IMG/VR virus record: IMGVR_UViG_3300029787_000103
Location: 1-43,133 of that record
Origin: a virus
DNA: 43,133 nt
Reading direction: 5' to 3' (one strand)
The notes beneath the pieces are model-generated. The model did no database searches and was not told where the DNA came from. It worked only from the letters and a program-made list of their open reading frames with translations. Made by a program: the position numbers and the translations under genes. Of this stretch, positions 15,286 to 24,997 are shown in pieces. How positions within the stretch are numbered: the first letter of the stretch is position 1; each line of letters begins with the position of its first letter.

Positions 15286-15623
15286 CAATACAATATAAAA
15301 ATCAAGGTTTTACTTTAGCCAATACCGATGAAACCTCAGTGTTAACTGCACCTAGTGATGCAAGATTATTAATTAAACAGATCCAAGCAGTTAATATACA
15401 CAGTAGTGCTGTTACATTAACAACTAAATTAACAGACACCTCAGCATCTGCTACACACACGATTGGCAATCAAGATATAGCTACGGTAAGCACGACAGAT
15501 ATTATTACGAACACGCTTGTATTAGAAGAGGGTGATATACTTAAAATGACCGCAGAAACAGCAGCTAAAATATCAGGTGTTATTTCATACGCTCAAATTG
15601 ACCGATCTCAAGAAAATGGTTAA
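15282..15623 (+). CDS. Small beta-rich tail structural protein
   Basis: 113 residues. The pattern LANTDETSVLTAPSDARLLI followed by VNIHSSAVTLTTKLTD and LEEGDILKMTAETAAKISG is that of small phage proteins with an alternating beta fold, seen beside tail hubs in related phages. No enzyme motif. Likely tail or fibre-attachment component. Confidence 0.75.
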   Translation: MTIQYKNQGFTLANTDETSVLTAPSDARLLIKQIQAVNIHSSAVTLTTKLTDTSASATHTIGNQDIATVSTTDIITNTLVLEEGDILKMTAETAAKISGVISYAQIDRSQENG

Positions 15624-15632
15624 AATACAGCC

Positions 15633-15824
15633 ATGACTATTACTATTGATTGCGAAGCAAAAACAAAAATAACTAATAAAAAGTCAGGCTTAGAATATTC
15701 TTCTGAAGAAGAGGCTCAAGCAGATATAGCAGATGCTGGTACTTCTACCAAAGAAGAAGACATTAGACGTGATGTAACCATTATTGTTCCAAAACTAGAC
15801 TTGTTTGGGGAGACGAATGAGTGA
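15633..15824 (+). CDS. Short acidic conserved protein
   Basis: 63 residues: a beta start TITIDCEAKTKITNKKSG, an acidic helix YSSEEEAQADIADAG, and a final strand DVTIIVPKLDLFGE. Similar short proteins occur in marine phage tail clusters as I recall; no role known. Its end overlaps the glycosyltransferase start by 8 bases. Confidence 0.65.
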   Translation: MTITIDCEAKTKITNKKSGLEYSSEEEAQADIADAGTSTKEEDIRRDVTIIVPKLDLFGETNE

Positions 15825-16749
15825 GCCTAAAGGCGGCACAGAATTACAATTAGGCTTTCTTCAAAAGTATGTAGATAACGAGTTACTTGATCACTTTCAA
15901 ATCTGCACCTCTATACCGGGCAAAGTTCCTATTGATGAAAACAAGATAAACATCTTGTGGCAGAAAAACAACTACAATCAACCTAACATACAACCCTGGT
16001 TTAGTGATAAAAAGAATCACGATCAATACGATTGGTATATATTTAACTCTCATTGGAGTGCAGAAAAGTATCGTATGATGTATGGATTACCGCTTGAAAA
16101 ATGTCATGTTATTAAAAACGCTATTACACACTTTCCAGAGCGTCAGCCTTATAAAGAAGGGGATAGGTTAAGATTAATTTTTCAACCAACACCTTGGCGT
16201 GGTCTTAATGTTTTGTTAGGTGCCATGGATCTTTTGAAGGATGAAAACATAGAATTAGATGTGTATAGTAGTTGCAATTTATATGGTAGTGAGTTTTCTA
16301 AAAATAATGATGAAACTTGGAAAAAACTGTATGAACAAGCTAGATCTCTCCCTAATGTAAATTATCTAGGTAATCGTCCAAATGAATTTATTTTAAATAA
16401 GCTCACTAATTACCACATGTTTGCCTACCCTTGTATTTGGGAAGAAACTTCTTGTATATCAGCAATTGAGTGTATGTCAGCAGGTTTGTATACAATCACG
16501 ACAAACTATGGTGCATTGTTTGAAACATGTGCTGATTTTCCAGTTTACATAAATTATGACAAAGACTACAAAAAATTAGCTTACAAGTTTGCCTATGCAA
16601 TTAAACACCTTATGTGTCAACTGCATAGAGATTACGCTCAAGATCATTTAGAATTACAACAAAACTATATGAAGCGTTTCTATAGTTGGGAAAGTAGAAA
16701 AACACAATGGACAAATTTTTTAATTGGTGCTAAAGGTGCAAAAAAATAA
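15817..16749 (+). CDS. GT4-like glycosyltransferase
   Basis: 310 residues from ATG 15817 (TTG 15805 is the alternative), with GGGGAG at 15806-15811. It begins PKGGTELQLGFLQK, the usual first loop of GT-B enzymes, and has the donor-side motifs RLIFQPTPWRGLNVLLGAM and, near 218-230, WEETSCISAIECMSAG (the family E-x7-E). Transfers a sugar from a nucleotide donor; acceptor unknown. It sits between virion genes next to a second transferase, so virion glycosylation or host surface modification are both possible. Confidence 0.82.
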   Translation: MSEPKGGTELQLGFLQKYVDNELLDHFQICTSIPGKVPIDENKINILWQKNNYNQPNIQPWFSDKKNHDQYDWYIFNSHWSAEKYRMMYGLPLEKCHVIKNAITHFPERQPYKEGDRLRLIFQPTPWRGLNVLLGAMDLLKDENIELDVYSSCNLYGSEFSKNNDETWKKLYEQARSLPNVNYLGNRPNEFILNKLTNYHMFAYPCIWEETSCISAIECMSAGLYTITTNYGALFETCADFPVYINYDKDYKKLAYKFAYAIKHLMCQLHRDYAQDHLELQQNYMKRFYSWESRKTQWTNFLIGAKGAKK

Positions 16750-17518
16750 CATATCAATATATTTAGCAACACCTGTGCATAGTGAAGTGTCTATACATTA
16801 TGTTCAAAGTATATTAGACTTTCAAAAAGAATGTCTTGTGAATAACATAGACATTACAGTACAGATGATGAAATCATCACTTGTCACCCAGGGTCGTAAT
16901 TTATGTGTGGCGGGTTTTTTAGAAAGCGGTATGTCACATTTATTGTTTATTGATAGTGATATAGCCTTTACCATTGATAGCATATGGAAAATGCTTGAGG
17001 CTGACAAGGATGTCATTTCTGTACCTTATCCACTTAAACACATTAAGTTTGACCGACTCATTGCTAAGATACAAGCGGGTGATGTGACCACAGCCAAACA
17101 AGCTCATGTCAATTGTAATACCTATCCTTTGCGATTAGAGGATGAAGAGGATATTAAAGTTGAAGGTGATGGTGTCATTGAAGTCACTCATGCACCCACT
17201 GGTTGTATGCTTATCAAAAGGAATGTATTTGAACAAATGATCAAGGCTTATCCCGACACAGAAATTACACAAGAGACCATTGTTGATGGTAGATTACAGA
17301 AAAAATCTTATTTGTATAACTTTTTTGACACATATCATGACAAAGAATCCAAACATTTTTTAGGTGAGGACTTTGCTTTTTGCCGTTTATGGCGTAATTT
17401 AGGCGGAAAATGTTACTGTTATATAATGGATTACATAACACATGTAGGAGAATTTCAATATACGGGTCGTTTATGGGATGAAATGAGACCAAGTAGTGTT
17501 GAAGACCCTACTAAATAA
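16724..17518 (+). CDS. GT-A-like glycosyltransferase
   Basis: 264 residues from a TTG at 16724; GTG at 16727 or 16736 are equally possible, and no ATG or clear ribosome site exists. The core NNISIYLATPVHSEVSI is strand 1 of a GT-A fold, followed by QGRNLCVAGFLES and the metal-binding LLFIDSDIAF (DxD-type, residues ~75-79), then TGCMLIKRNVFEQM and a late GEDFAFCRLWR with THVGEF. This matches small phage GT2/GT82-like enzymes. It overlaps the GT4-like gene, so the two likely act in series. Confidence 0.78.
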   Translation: MVLKVQKNNISIYLATPVHSEVSIHYVQSILDFQKECLVNNIDITVQMMKSSLVTQGRNLCVAGFLESGMSHLLFIDSDIAFTIDSIWKMLEADKDVISVPYPLKHIKFDRLIAKIQAGDVTTAKQAHVNCNTYPLRLEDEEDIKVEGDGVIEVTHAPTGCMLIKRNVFEQMIKAYPDTEITQETIVDGRLQKKSYLYNFFDTYHDKESKHFLGEDFAFCRLWRNLGGKCYCYIMDYITHVGEFQYTGRLWDEMRPSSVEDPTK

Positions 17519-17558
17519 GGGTAAACTTAGTAATATATATATATATTAGGAGTTGTTA

Positions 17559-18470
17559 ATGTTACCTCAAATTATCGCTGGATTAGCAAGTTTCGCTGTA
17601 GCAAAAATGTCTGGTGCCTCAACAAGAAATGCTTTGATATCTGGACTGACAGGTGGAGTTTTTTCTGGTGGAATACAAGCATTGTCTGGGATAGCAGGTT
17701 CTGCTGGTACGAGTGCAGGTGCTGGTTTAGCGGGTTCTGCTCTTCCTCAAGGTATGGTTGATCAAACCATTAAACAAGCTGCTACTCAAAGTGCAACTCA
17801 GGGTGCTGGAGGCATTACTGGGTTTCTTACAAAACAATTTGCAGAAAACAAAGAACTTGCAAAACAAGTAGCTGGTATGGGACAAGGACTTAACAAGTAC
17901 AATGTTTTATATCCAGCTATGGCGGCTGCAGCAACTACTAAATTTGATGATTACAATCCAGAATTTCAAGGCATCTCTGATATGGATGCAGAAAAAAGAG
18001 CTGAAGAGTATGATAAGGCATATGCACAAATGAAACCTATCATTCAAGGAAGAGAATATACTTTTGCTGATAGAGACTACTCAGTGCCTTATAAAGATAT
18101 AGTATTTGGTAACCCAGTGGCTACTGCAAACCAAGGTGGCATCATTGATGCTTTACCAAAATATAATCAAGGTGGGGTAAATTATCTACCAAGTAAAATT
18201 GACCACGATGAAAAAGATATTAACAACTATGTCAGAGCTCACGGTTATGTTGAAGACGGCTCTGGTAACGGTGATAAAGATGAAGATACCATGTTAGCAC
18301 AACTTGCCGATGGTGAGTTCGTGTCTCGTGCAGATGCTGTCTTAGGGGCAGGCATCATGGCAGGTGCAAATCCTGAGGACTTTAAAGAAATGCGTAAGAA
18401 AGGAGCTGCATTTTTCTACAATCAACAGGATCAGATGAAACGAATTTATGATCTTATAAATGCAAACTAA
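17559..18470 (+). CDS. Internal virion / ejection protein candidate
   Basis: 303 residues from ATG 17559, preceded by AGGAG at 17548-17552. The first 80 residues are Gly/Ala/Ser-rich and hydrophobic, able to insert in membranes. The C-terminal part has YEVEDGSGNGDKDEDTMLAQ-like chemistry: VEDGSGNGDKDEDTM followed by AQLADGEFVSRADAVLGAG, a motif frequent in phage tail/ejection proteins, then MRKKGAAFFYNQQDQM. It heads the block of internal core genes, so a role in the ejected core is likely. Confidence 0.65.
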   Translation: MLPQIIAGLASFAVAKMSGASTRNALISGLTGGVFSGGIQALSGIAGSAGTSAGAGLAGSALPQGMVDQTIKQAATQSATQGAGGITGFLTKQFAENKELAKQVAGMGQGLNKYNVLYPAMAAAATTKFDDYNPEFQGISDMDAEKRAEEYDKAYAQMKPIIQGREYTFADRDYSVPYKDIVFGNPVATANQGGIIDALPKYNQGGVNYLPSKIDHDEKDINNYVRAHGYVEDGSGNGDKDEDTMLAQLADGEFVSRADAVLGAGIMAGANPEDFKEMRKKGAAFFYNQQDQMKRIYDLINAN

Positions 18471-18873
18471 ATTTATTAAATTTACTAAGCATGAAGTAGA
18501 AAAGATATGGCCTTTAGCAAAAGATTTAGTCCAACTGGCATGTGATACAAACGGTGCTTTTGATTCAGACGATATAAAAGACCTTTGTAGACAAGGAGCC
18601 ATGCAACTTTGGTTAGTTGTTTCTGACTCCGATACAGTTCTTGCTACAGTTGTGACTGAACTTAGGAGTTATCCTAACTATAAAGTCTGTGATGCTCGTA
18701 TTGTCACGGGAACGCAGATGGAAAAGTGGCACCACCACGTTAGCGATTTAGAAAAGTGGGCTAAAGGAGAGGGTTGTAAAAAAATGGAGTTGTATGCAAG
18801 ACCGGGATGGGAAAAAATTATGAAACCAAAAGGTTATAAAAAAACACATGTACAAATAGAGAAAGACTTATGA
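18460..18873 (+). CDS. GNAT-like acetyltransferase-fold protein (T7 gp13-like position)
   Basis: 137 residues, overlapping its neighbours at both ends. The pattern LWLVVSDSDTVLATVVTELR in the centre and GCKKMELYARPGWEKIMKP with GYKKTHVQIEKDL at the end is that of GNAT-type folds (final strands around a bulged beta and 'RPGWE...GYKKTH'). T7-type phages carry a similar protein in the internal core region. Whether it binds acetyl-CoA is unclear since a clear Q/RxxGxG/A loop is missing. Confidence 0.7.
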   Translation: MQTKFIKFTKHEVEKIWPLAKDLVQLACDTNGAFDSDDIKDLCRQGAMQLWLVVSDSDTVLATVVTELRSYPNYKVCDARIVTGTQMEKWHHHVSDLEKWAKGEGCKKMELYARPGWEKIMKPKGYKKTHVQIEKDL

Positions 18874-19916
18874 GAGCAGACATTAGAAAACTTACTATAA
18901 AAGAAAAGATAGAGTTATTTGAAGAACTTTATTCTGACATCACGGCTCACGGAACAAATGGTGATGTGCATTTGGCACACATTAACGAATACGAAAGAAA
19001 ACTTCTTATTGCACATGGTGGTTCTGGCACAGTCAATAATGAGACCGGGCTAAAACAATACTTTGGTGGTGGAGGTTCTAGTGGTGGTGGAACACCAGAA
19101 AAACAAACTACAATTACTCGTGAAGCACCTGAAATTGAAGCTCGTAAATTAGCTTTATTTGATATTGGTGCAGACTTAGCAAGTACACCTGTAAATATTC
19201 CTGAGTTTCAAGTTGCAGGACCTAGCCCTTTAGAACAACAAGCATTTACTGCGGCAGCACAACCTGGAATAGGACAGCCATTAGTGCAACAAGGTATAAC
19301 CAGTGCGTTGGGTGCACAACAAACAGCAATGTTGCCCCCAGACATTAACGCTTTTATGAACCCATACATGGATAATGTAATTGGTGAAATACAAAGACAA
19401 GGTCAAATACAAAGACAAGGTATTGCAGCAAACGCTATACAGTCAGGTGCATTTGGTGGTGGCAGAGAAGGTGTGCAATTAGCAGAACAACAAGGTCGTG
19501 AACTTGGCACTATTGGTCAAGCACAAGCGGCAGGTTTTGGTCAAGCGTTAAGTGCAGCACAAGCTCAACAAGCGGCACAAGTAGCGGCACAACAAAATGC
19601 TGCCAAACAACTGTCTGGCTTTGCTGGTCAACAGCAACAAATGGCTCAAGCTGATATACAACAAGCTGCTCAATTAGGTCAAGCTCAAAGAGGTATTGGT
19701 CAAGCCGCATTAGAAGCACAGAGACAAACAGAACTGGCTAGAGCGTATGAGCCGTATCAAAGAGTTGAGTTCCAAAAAGGTATTATGACAGCGTTGCCAA
19801 CCGCAGCGAGTCAAGTTACACAAGCAGCATCTCCAAGATCTAATCCACTTGCACAAACAGTTGGAACAGGATTAGGTGCGTATGCTGCGTTTAGTGGCTT
19901 ACCAAAATCAGCATAG
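18870..19916 (+). CDS. Gln/Ala-rich internal virion protein (gp14-like)
   Basis: 348 residues. A helical N-terminus is followed by a Gly-rich linker (GGGGSSGGG) and then FMNPYMDNVIGEIQRQGQIQ and IQSGAFGGGREGVQLAE, a pair of motifs typical of the small ejection protein of marine podoviruses. Residues ~195-290 are long Gln/Ala helices. The family forms part of the trans-envelope channel during DNA ejection; assignment by composition and gene order. Confidence 0.72.
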   Translation: MRADIRKLTIKEKIELFEELYSDITAHGTNGDVHLAHINEYERKLLIAHGGSGTVNNETGLKQYFGGGGSSGGGTPEKQTTITREAPEIEARKLALFDIGADLASTPVNIPEFQVAGPSPLEQQAFTAAAQPGIGQPLVQQGITSALGAQQTAMLPPDINAFMNPYMDNVIGEIQRQGQIQRQGIAANAIQSGAFGGGREGVQLAEQQGRELGTIGQAQAAGFGQALSAAQAQQAAQVAAQQNAAKQLSGFAGQQQQMAQADIQQAAQLGQAQRGIGQAALEAQRQTELARAYEPYQRVEFQKGIMTALPTAASQVTQAASPRSNPLAQTVGTGLGAYAAFSGLPKSA

Positions 19917-19923
19917 GTGATAG

Positions 19924-21435
19924 ATGAAAGATAAAGTATTACAACGCAAGATGTTTAGAGAGAAAGCACTGAAGAAATATGGTGGCGATATGTTGCCTAA
20001 ATACAAAACAGGTGATTTAAATGTGGGTGAAGAACCACAAGGCATACTTGATTCTGGTATAGCAAGTATTAGAGAAGTTTTTCCTAATTTTTTAAATGTC
20101 ACAGGAGAAAATAATACAGCAGATACTGGTGCACCTTATGACTCAAAAAAGGCGATGGTACTTGCTATAGCAGGTCAACTATTACAAGCACAGCAAAGAC
20201 CAGGTGAAGGTATGTTTGCAGGTGTGGGTCGTGGTGTGGGTAGGGCTATTACTGAAGACTTTCCAAAAATTCAAAAATTAGATTTAACTGCAAGGGCAAC
20301 AGCAGCCGCCAAAAAAACTAGTGCAGTGAACAAAACAAAAGTTTGGGACACAAAAAAAGGTTCAGAAGGTGGTTTTGATCAAGTCTCTTTTGATGCTATT
20401 GAAGAAGATAGGCTTAGAGCAGAAGAGTTTAATACACCAAGACGATTTATTATTGGAGAAAACGAAAATTATTATATAAGCAAAGACTCAGAATATGGTG
20501 ATAAAGGAGATCCAATAACATTAAACCCACAAAGACAAAGAGAGATTAGACAAAAAATAGGTAACGAAGAATTTGAAAAATTATTTAGTCCAGTTGTTCC
20601 TGTAGATGTAGCGGCAGTTGGAATGGCAGAAAGAAAAGAAAGAGAACATAAATCTTGGTTAAAAGGGGAATCACAGTATTACGATAGTATGAAAAACATG
20701 GATACATTTAGAAAGCTTTCAAACCAAAGTCAAAAACTTTTGTTAAAAGATCGTGCTGAAGGTGGTGGAGCTTATACTAATTTTAAAAACTTTATAAGTG
20801 CAAGTATTGCTGAAGTAGACAAAGTGGTAAAAGATACAAATCCAAAACAATATCAACAAAGTTTAAATGATAGAAGAGAACTTTTACAACTTTTACAAAC
20901 AGGCACCGCTGAACAAATTATGAAATATCAGATAGGTGACAATTATATTTTTAAAGATGTTGCTGGAGTAAAAAGATTGATGCAACAAACTAAAAACAAT
21001 GCTGTGTTGCAATCTCTGTTTGTTGATCTAGCATATATGAAAGCGAAAGCAAGAGAACCAGGTGGAAGATTCTCTGTAACTGATATTGAACTTGCTATGA
21101 AAACAATTGGTCAAATTGGTGATCCACAAAAAGCAGCGTTTACTTTAAATCAAGCTTATCAAAATACATTAAACGAAGGCTTCTCTGGTTATATAAATCA
21201 TTTAAATAGAGACCCTTACAAAAACTATGAAAAAGTTAGTAAAACAGGTATTGGAAAAGACAGATTTGATTTATTATTTAAATCAGGTTATTACGCACCA
21301 AAAGTTAAAGGTTATGAAGACATAATTAATGATTATTTGAGATTTAATAACTACAGCTTTAGAGTGGGCGAAGCTGGTGACCCAAACAACCCAAACAACG
21401 TTCCAAACTCAAATAACCCTGACCCTTTTAGATAA
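19924..21435 (+). CDS. Internal virion protein (gp15-like)
   Basis: 503 residues. Basic N-terminus (DKVLQRKMFREKALKKYGGD), a segment AMVLAIAGQLLQAQQRPGEG then MFAGVGRGVGRAI that recurs in ejection proteins, and a long helical C-terminal half (FISASIAEVDKVVKDTNPKQ; DIELAMKTIGQIGDPQKAAF). It lies between the small and the very large core proteins, the usual place of the middle ejection protein. No enzymatic motif. Confidence 0.68.
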   Translation: MKDKVLQRKMFREKALKKYGGDMLPKYKTGDLNVGEEPQGILDSGIASIREVFPNFLNVTGENNTADTGAPYDSKKAMVLAIAGQLLQAQQRPGEGMFAGVGRGVGRAITEDFPKIQKLDLTARATAAAKKTSAVNKTKVWDTKKGSEGGFDQVSFDAIEEDRLRAEEFNTPRRFIIGENENYYISKDSEYGDKGDPITLNPQRQREIRQKIGNEEFEKLFSPVVPVDVAAVGMAERKEREHKSWLKGESQYYDSMKNMDTFRKLSNQSQKLLLKDRAEGGGAYTNFKNFISASIAEVDKVVKDTNPKQYQQSLNDRRELLQLLQTGTAEQIMKYQIGDNYIFKDVAGVKRLMQQTKNNAVLQSLFVDLAYMKAKAREPGGRFSVTDIELAMKTIGQIGDPQKAAFTLNQAYQNTLNEGFSGYINHLNRDPYKNYEKVSKTGIGKDRFDLLFKSGYYAPKVKGYEDIINDYLRFNNYSFRVGEAGDPNNPNNVPNSNNPDPFR

Positions 21436-21437
21436 TT

Positions 21438-24400
21438 ATGAGTAAAAGAATACAGCCAAAAGATCTTGAGTTTATTAACAATCTATCTGAACTACACAAA
21501 TTGCGTGAAGATAGAGGTTATGAACCTAAAGACGATTTGTCACTTTTAGAGGCGGCTTATAACAGTTATGCTGGTGACACTGATTATGCTGTTAAAAACC
21601 CAAATAAATCTTATTATGGTTTTACTTTTGAAGGATTTGTTAACGCTTTTGATGATATAGGCGTGACAAAAGAAATTGATATTTTTAAAGAAAGATTAAA
21701 TGATTTTCCAGAATATCAAGATCTATTGAAAGAAAACGATATTGATGTTGCGTCTAAATTATATGACACACTTAAATCTGCATCAAATACTTACAATCAA
21801 AATATGGGTTTATCAAAACAATTTGTAGACTTTTTAAATGACTTTGCACCAAAACAAAATAGATTTGAAAATAAAGTAGAGGAAAGTCAAAAATTTGATA
21901 AAAATTTAGGTTCCCCTTTTCATAGGGATAGACAAAAAAAACTTGCGGAAGAAGGGTTGTCTTATTCAAAAATGGAAATAGCAGAACATTTAGGTTTGTT
22001 AGATGTACAAAATAAAGTATTAGCTAACAAAGCTAAATTTGCAAAAAGTTTTGGAACAAACAAAATGGAAGGTTTGTTCTTTTTAGAAAATGTTGTTCAA
22101 GATTATTTTGATAATGAATTTGCTAGTATATCATATAATGACAAAGTTAATGAATTAATTGCATATGATGGCAAGGGCAAAGGTATTTTATTAGGTGCTC
22201 CTGGTAAAATAGATCTAACTGATTTTGCTGAATACATTGGTGGATCAATACCAACTTTAGCAGATATGATTGCATCATCTACGGCTTTCGTGGCTGGGTC
22301 AGCAGTGCCTGGAGTTGGCTTAGTAACAGGTCCTCTTGCAAGTGCAACTGCTTCAGGTTTTACAGTGCCTGTTGCTGAGGCACTTCGTTTCGCTATTGGT
22401 CATTCTCTCTTTGGAGAAGGTAAATCTTTTGTAGAAGCGTATAAACAAAAATATGGCGAAGAAAAATTTAGTTTAATAGACGCAGGTATCACAGGTGGTG
22501 TCGATACGATATACAATATAGGCAGAGTGGTAACGGGTACTTTTGGAAAAGTTGCCAGTCCACTTGTTGGTAAAAAATATACTGTAGGAGATATTGAAGA
22601 GTCAATTAAAGCACTAACAGACAATGTTCCTGGAGCTGGAGACAGCTTAGATGAAATAATAAATTTTGTAGATAAATTTAGAAGAAAACAATTAGAATTA
22701 GGTGCAACAAAAGAGGAGCTTTTAGATTTGAATTTAGGACAATTATCTGGCAACCCTATTTTAATTCAAAGATACCAAGCTATTAAAAAAGACCTTGAGA
22801 AATATGGGCCAAAAGCATTTAAACAAGCTCATGCAAAAGACATATCAAATGATAATGCAATAAACAACATGTTTGGAGCTATCAAAAAAACTTTTCAACC
22901 AGATTCTTTACGCTTAGATGGCTCAACAAACATAGATAAATCTTATTTATTAAAAGAAATAGATGATCTTTTTACGGAAGTAAAAGAACAAGAGTTTAAA
23001 TTATTAAATGATAAGTTAGTAAAATCAGAAAGCTCAATTGCAGATGAAGCTATAAAAGCTGGTGATAAAACATATGTTGAAAAAGGACAACATATTAAAA
23101 ATGCAATAGTAAAAATTCAAGATAAAGCTTTAAGTGGTTTTGATGATATTTATACTAAGATGAAATTTACAACTGGTAAAATGTATCCAACTGAAACAAA
23201 AAATATTACAAAAGTCTTAGATGAAATAGAGAATACATATAAAAAACAAGCAGTAGATGTTCAAGCACAAGCTAATGCTAAAAATTTTATTAATTTAGAT
23301 GAAGTAGAATCATTTGCAGATTTGGTGAACAATATTCAAATTTTTAGAAAAAAAAGATTAAAAGGTAAATATGACTATATTGACAACAAACTTTTAGATC
23401 AGTATGAAGAAGCAATCATGAGAGATGCAAAGTTAGCTACAATTGGATCTGACGGGGGTAGAGAAATATACAAAACATTAGAAGAAGTTGGTTTTAATTA
23501 CAAAAACTTTAAGAAAAAATTTAATCCTTTTATTTCTAAATTAATAAACGAAAACAATGGCAGATTACCTGATGGAAGTAATTTATTTGCAACGACATTT
23601 AAAACTACACCTGATACCACAAGTAGAAATAATATTAATGATATATATAATATTATAAAAGATGATTCATCTTTAATGAAAGATTATAGAGAATCAATTG
23701 AAAGTTTTTATTTAGATAAAGTTTTTAAATTTAAAGATGGCAAAAGAGTTTTTGATAAAAACGCTCATGCTAAATTCATGTCTGACTATGAGTACGGTTT
23801 GAAAAAGTTTTTTGGACCAAAAGGTTTTCAAAAAGCAAGAAGAATAGGCGGTTTAGAAAAAGAAGTTGATAGACTTACTAAACTGCATGACGATGCTTTA
23901 ACAGATTTTCAAAAAATATTTCCAAACGCTGATAAATTTAATGCACAATCAATATTTGAAGTTTATAAAAATGGAGATGTGCAAGGGTTTGAACAAGCTT
24001 TAAAAATTGTAAATTCTATTGCTGATAGAACTGGTAAAAAAGATTTAATAAATAATGTTAGAACAATTATTGCCGATAACATTTATGCAAATATTAAACC
24101 TATTGGTAAAGATGGTATTTTTAGGGTACAAGAGTTTAGTAAAATAATAGATGGTTTAGGTAATCCTAATATTGTACCAGCAGAGGGAAGTAAAGCTAAG
24201 TTGTTACAATTAGCTTTTGGCAATGATAAAGTTGGTAAAGAATATCTTGAAAATTTAGGAGATATAAATAGAGTCTTAAAAATGATGACAAAAAAAGGTG
24301 TTAAAGATCCAACTCAAGCAACACCTCAGTTATTTGTCAATGTTTTAAGATCTTGGATAGCACCACCTTTAACAAGAAAAGGTAGAATTTTAACTGGGGC

Positions 24401-24995
24401 TATTGGTTTAGCTCAAACAAATTTTGATAAAGCAATAGCAACCTTACTTACAGAACCAGACGCTTTAGCACAACTTGCAAAATTACAAAATATTAACATA
24501 GATAATCCATTAGCAGGTGACATTATTAATAAAACATTTGGTTTAAATATTACTTGGAATAAAAAAACTCTTGATAAATTAAGAAACTATGGTTCTAAAA
24601 TATACCAAGGCACAAAATTTGTCGTTAAAGGAGCTGCAAAAGAAGTTACTGGAATAGGCACAACTGGTAGACTTCCAAAACAAGTCATTAAAGATGTACT
24701 GACAACAGATGAACTTTTAGTTGATGAAATAAAAGATGAAGATATAAAAAAATATGAAGAAGAAAGAAACAGTGATGCTATTAAAAACAATCAATCAAAC
24801 TTATCTCAAGCACCGATTAATGTGGCACAGATGAATATGCCACAACCACAAACTACTAATGTAGCCAGTGCACCAGTAACTAATGTAAATAATCAACAAG
24901 GCATTGCTGCTTTACAACAGGCTCCCGGCTCAGAGACAAATGCACAAACAATAGCAAGAATGGATCAAGTCGGACTTCCGCTATTTAAAGGTTAA
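21438..24995 (+). CDS. Large internal virion/ejection protein (gp16-like)
   Basis: 1185 residues, the largest gene in the window. It is mostly lysine/asparagine-rich helix, interrupted at ~267-322 by a hydrophobic Gly/Ala/Ser stretch (LADMIASSTAFVAGSAVPGV and following) able to span a membrane. I do not see the lytic transglycosylase motifs of T7 gp16. The C-terminus is Gln/Asn-rich and flexible. Like other giant core proteins it probably extends through the cell envelope during ejection; possible cleavage during entry is unknown. Confidence 0.72.
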   Translation: MSKRIQPKDLEFINNLSELHKLREDRGYEPKDDLSLLEAAYNSYAGDTDYAVKNPNKSYYGFTFEGFVNAFDDIGVTKEIDIFKERLNDFPEYQDLLKENDIDVASKLYDTLKSASNTYNQNMGLSKQFVDFLNDFAPKQNRFENKVEESQKFDKNLGSPFHRDRQKKLAEEGLSYSKMEIAEHLGLLDVQNKVLANKAKFAKSFGTNKMEGLFFLENVVQDYFDNEFASISYNDKVNELIAYDGKGKGILLGAPGKIDLTDFAEYIGGSIPTLADMIASSTAFVAGSAVPGVGLVTGPLASATASGFTVPVAEALRFAIGHSLFGEGKSFVEAYKQKYGEEKFSLIDAGITGGVDTIYNIGRVVTGTFGKVASPLVGKKYTVGDIEESIKALTDNVPGAGDSLDEIINFVDKFRRKQLELGATKEELLDLNLGQLSGNPILIQRYQAIKKDLEKYGPKAFKQAHAKDISNDNAINNMFGAIKKTFQPDSLRLDGSTNIDKSYLLKEIDDLFTEVKEQEFKLLNDKLVKSESSIADEAIKAGDKTYVEKGQHIKNAIVKIQDKALSGFDDIYTKMKFTTGKMYPTETKNITKVLDEIENTYKKQAVDVQAQANAKNFINLDEVESFADLVNNIQIFRKKRLKGKYDYIDNKLLDQYEEAIMRDAKLATIGSDGGREIYKTLEEVGFNYKNFKKKFNPFISKLINENNGRLPDGSNLFATTFKTTPDTTSRNNINDIYNIIKDDSSLMKDYRESIESFYLDKVFKFKDGKRVFDKNAHAKFMSDYEYGLKKFFGPKGFQKARRIGGLEKEVDRLTKLHDDALTDFQKIFPNADKFNAQSIFEVYKNGDVQGFEQALKIVNSIADRTGKKDLINNVRTIIADNIYANIKPIGKDGIFRVQEFSKIIDGLGNPNIVPAEGSKAKLLQLAFGNDKVGKEYLENLGDINRVLKMMTKKGVKDPTQATPQLFVNVLRSWIAPPLTRKGRILTGAIGLAQTNFDKAIATLLTEPDALAQLAKLQNINIDNPLAGDIINKTFGLNITWNKKTLDKLRNYGSKIYQGTKFVVKGAAKEVTGIGTTGRLPKQVIKDVLTTDELLVDEIKDEDIKKYEEERNSDAIKNNQSNLSQAPINVAQMNMPQPQTTNVASAPVTNVNNQQGIAALQQAPGSETNAQTIARMDQVGLPLFKG

Positions 24996-24997
24996 CT

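Noticed and set aside
17530-17550. AT dinucleotide run as an origin or promoter
   Set aside because: A simple (AT)n stretch before a ribosome site; no -35, repeats or iterons nearby to support either role.
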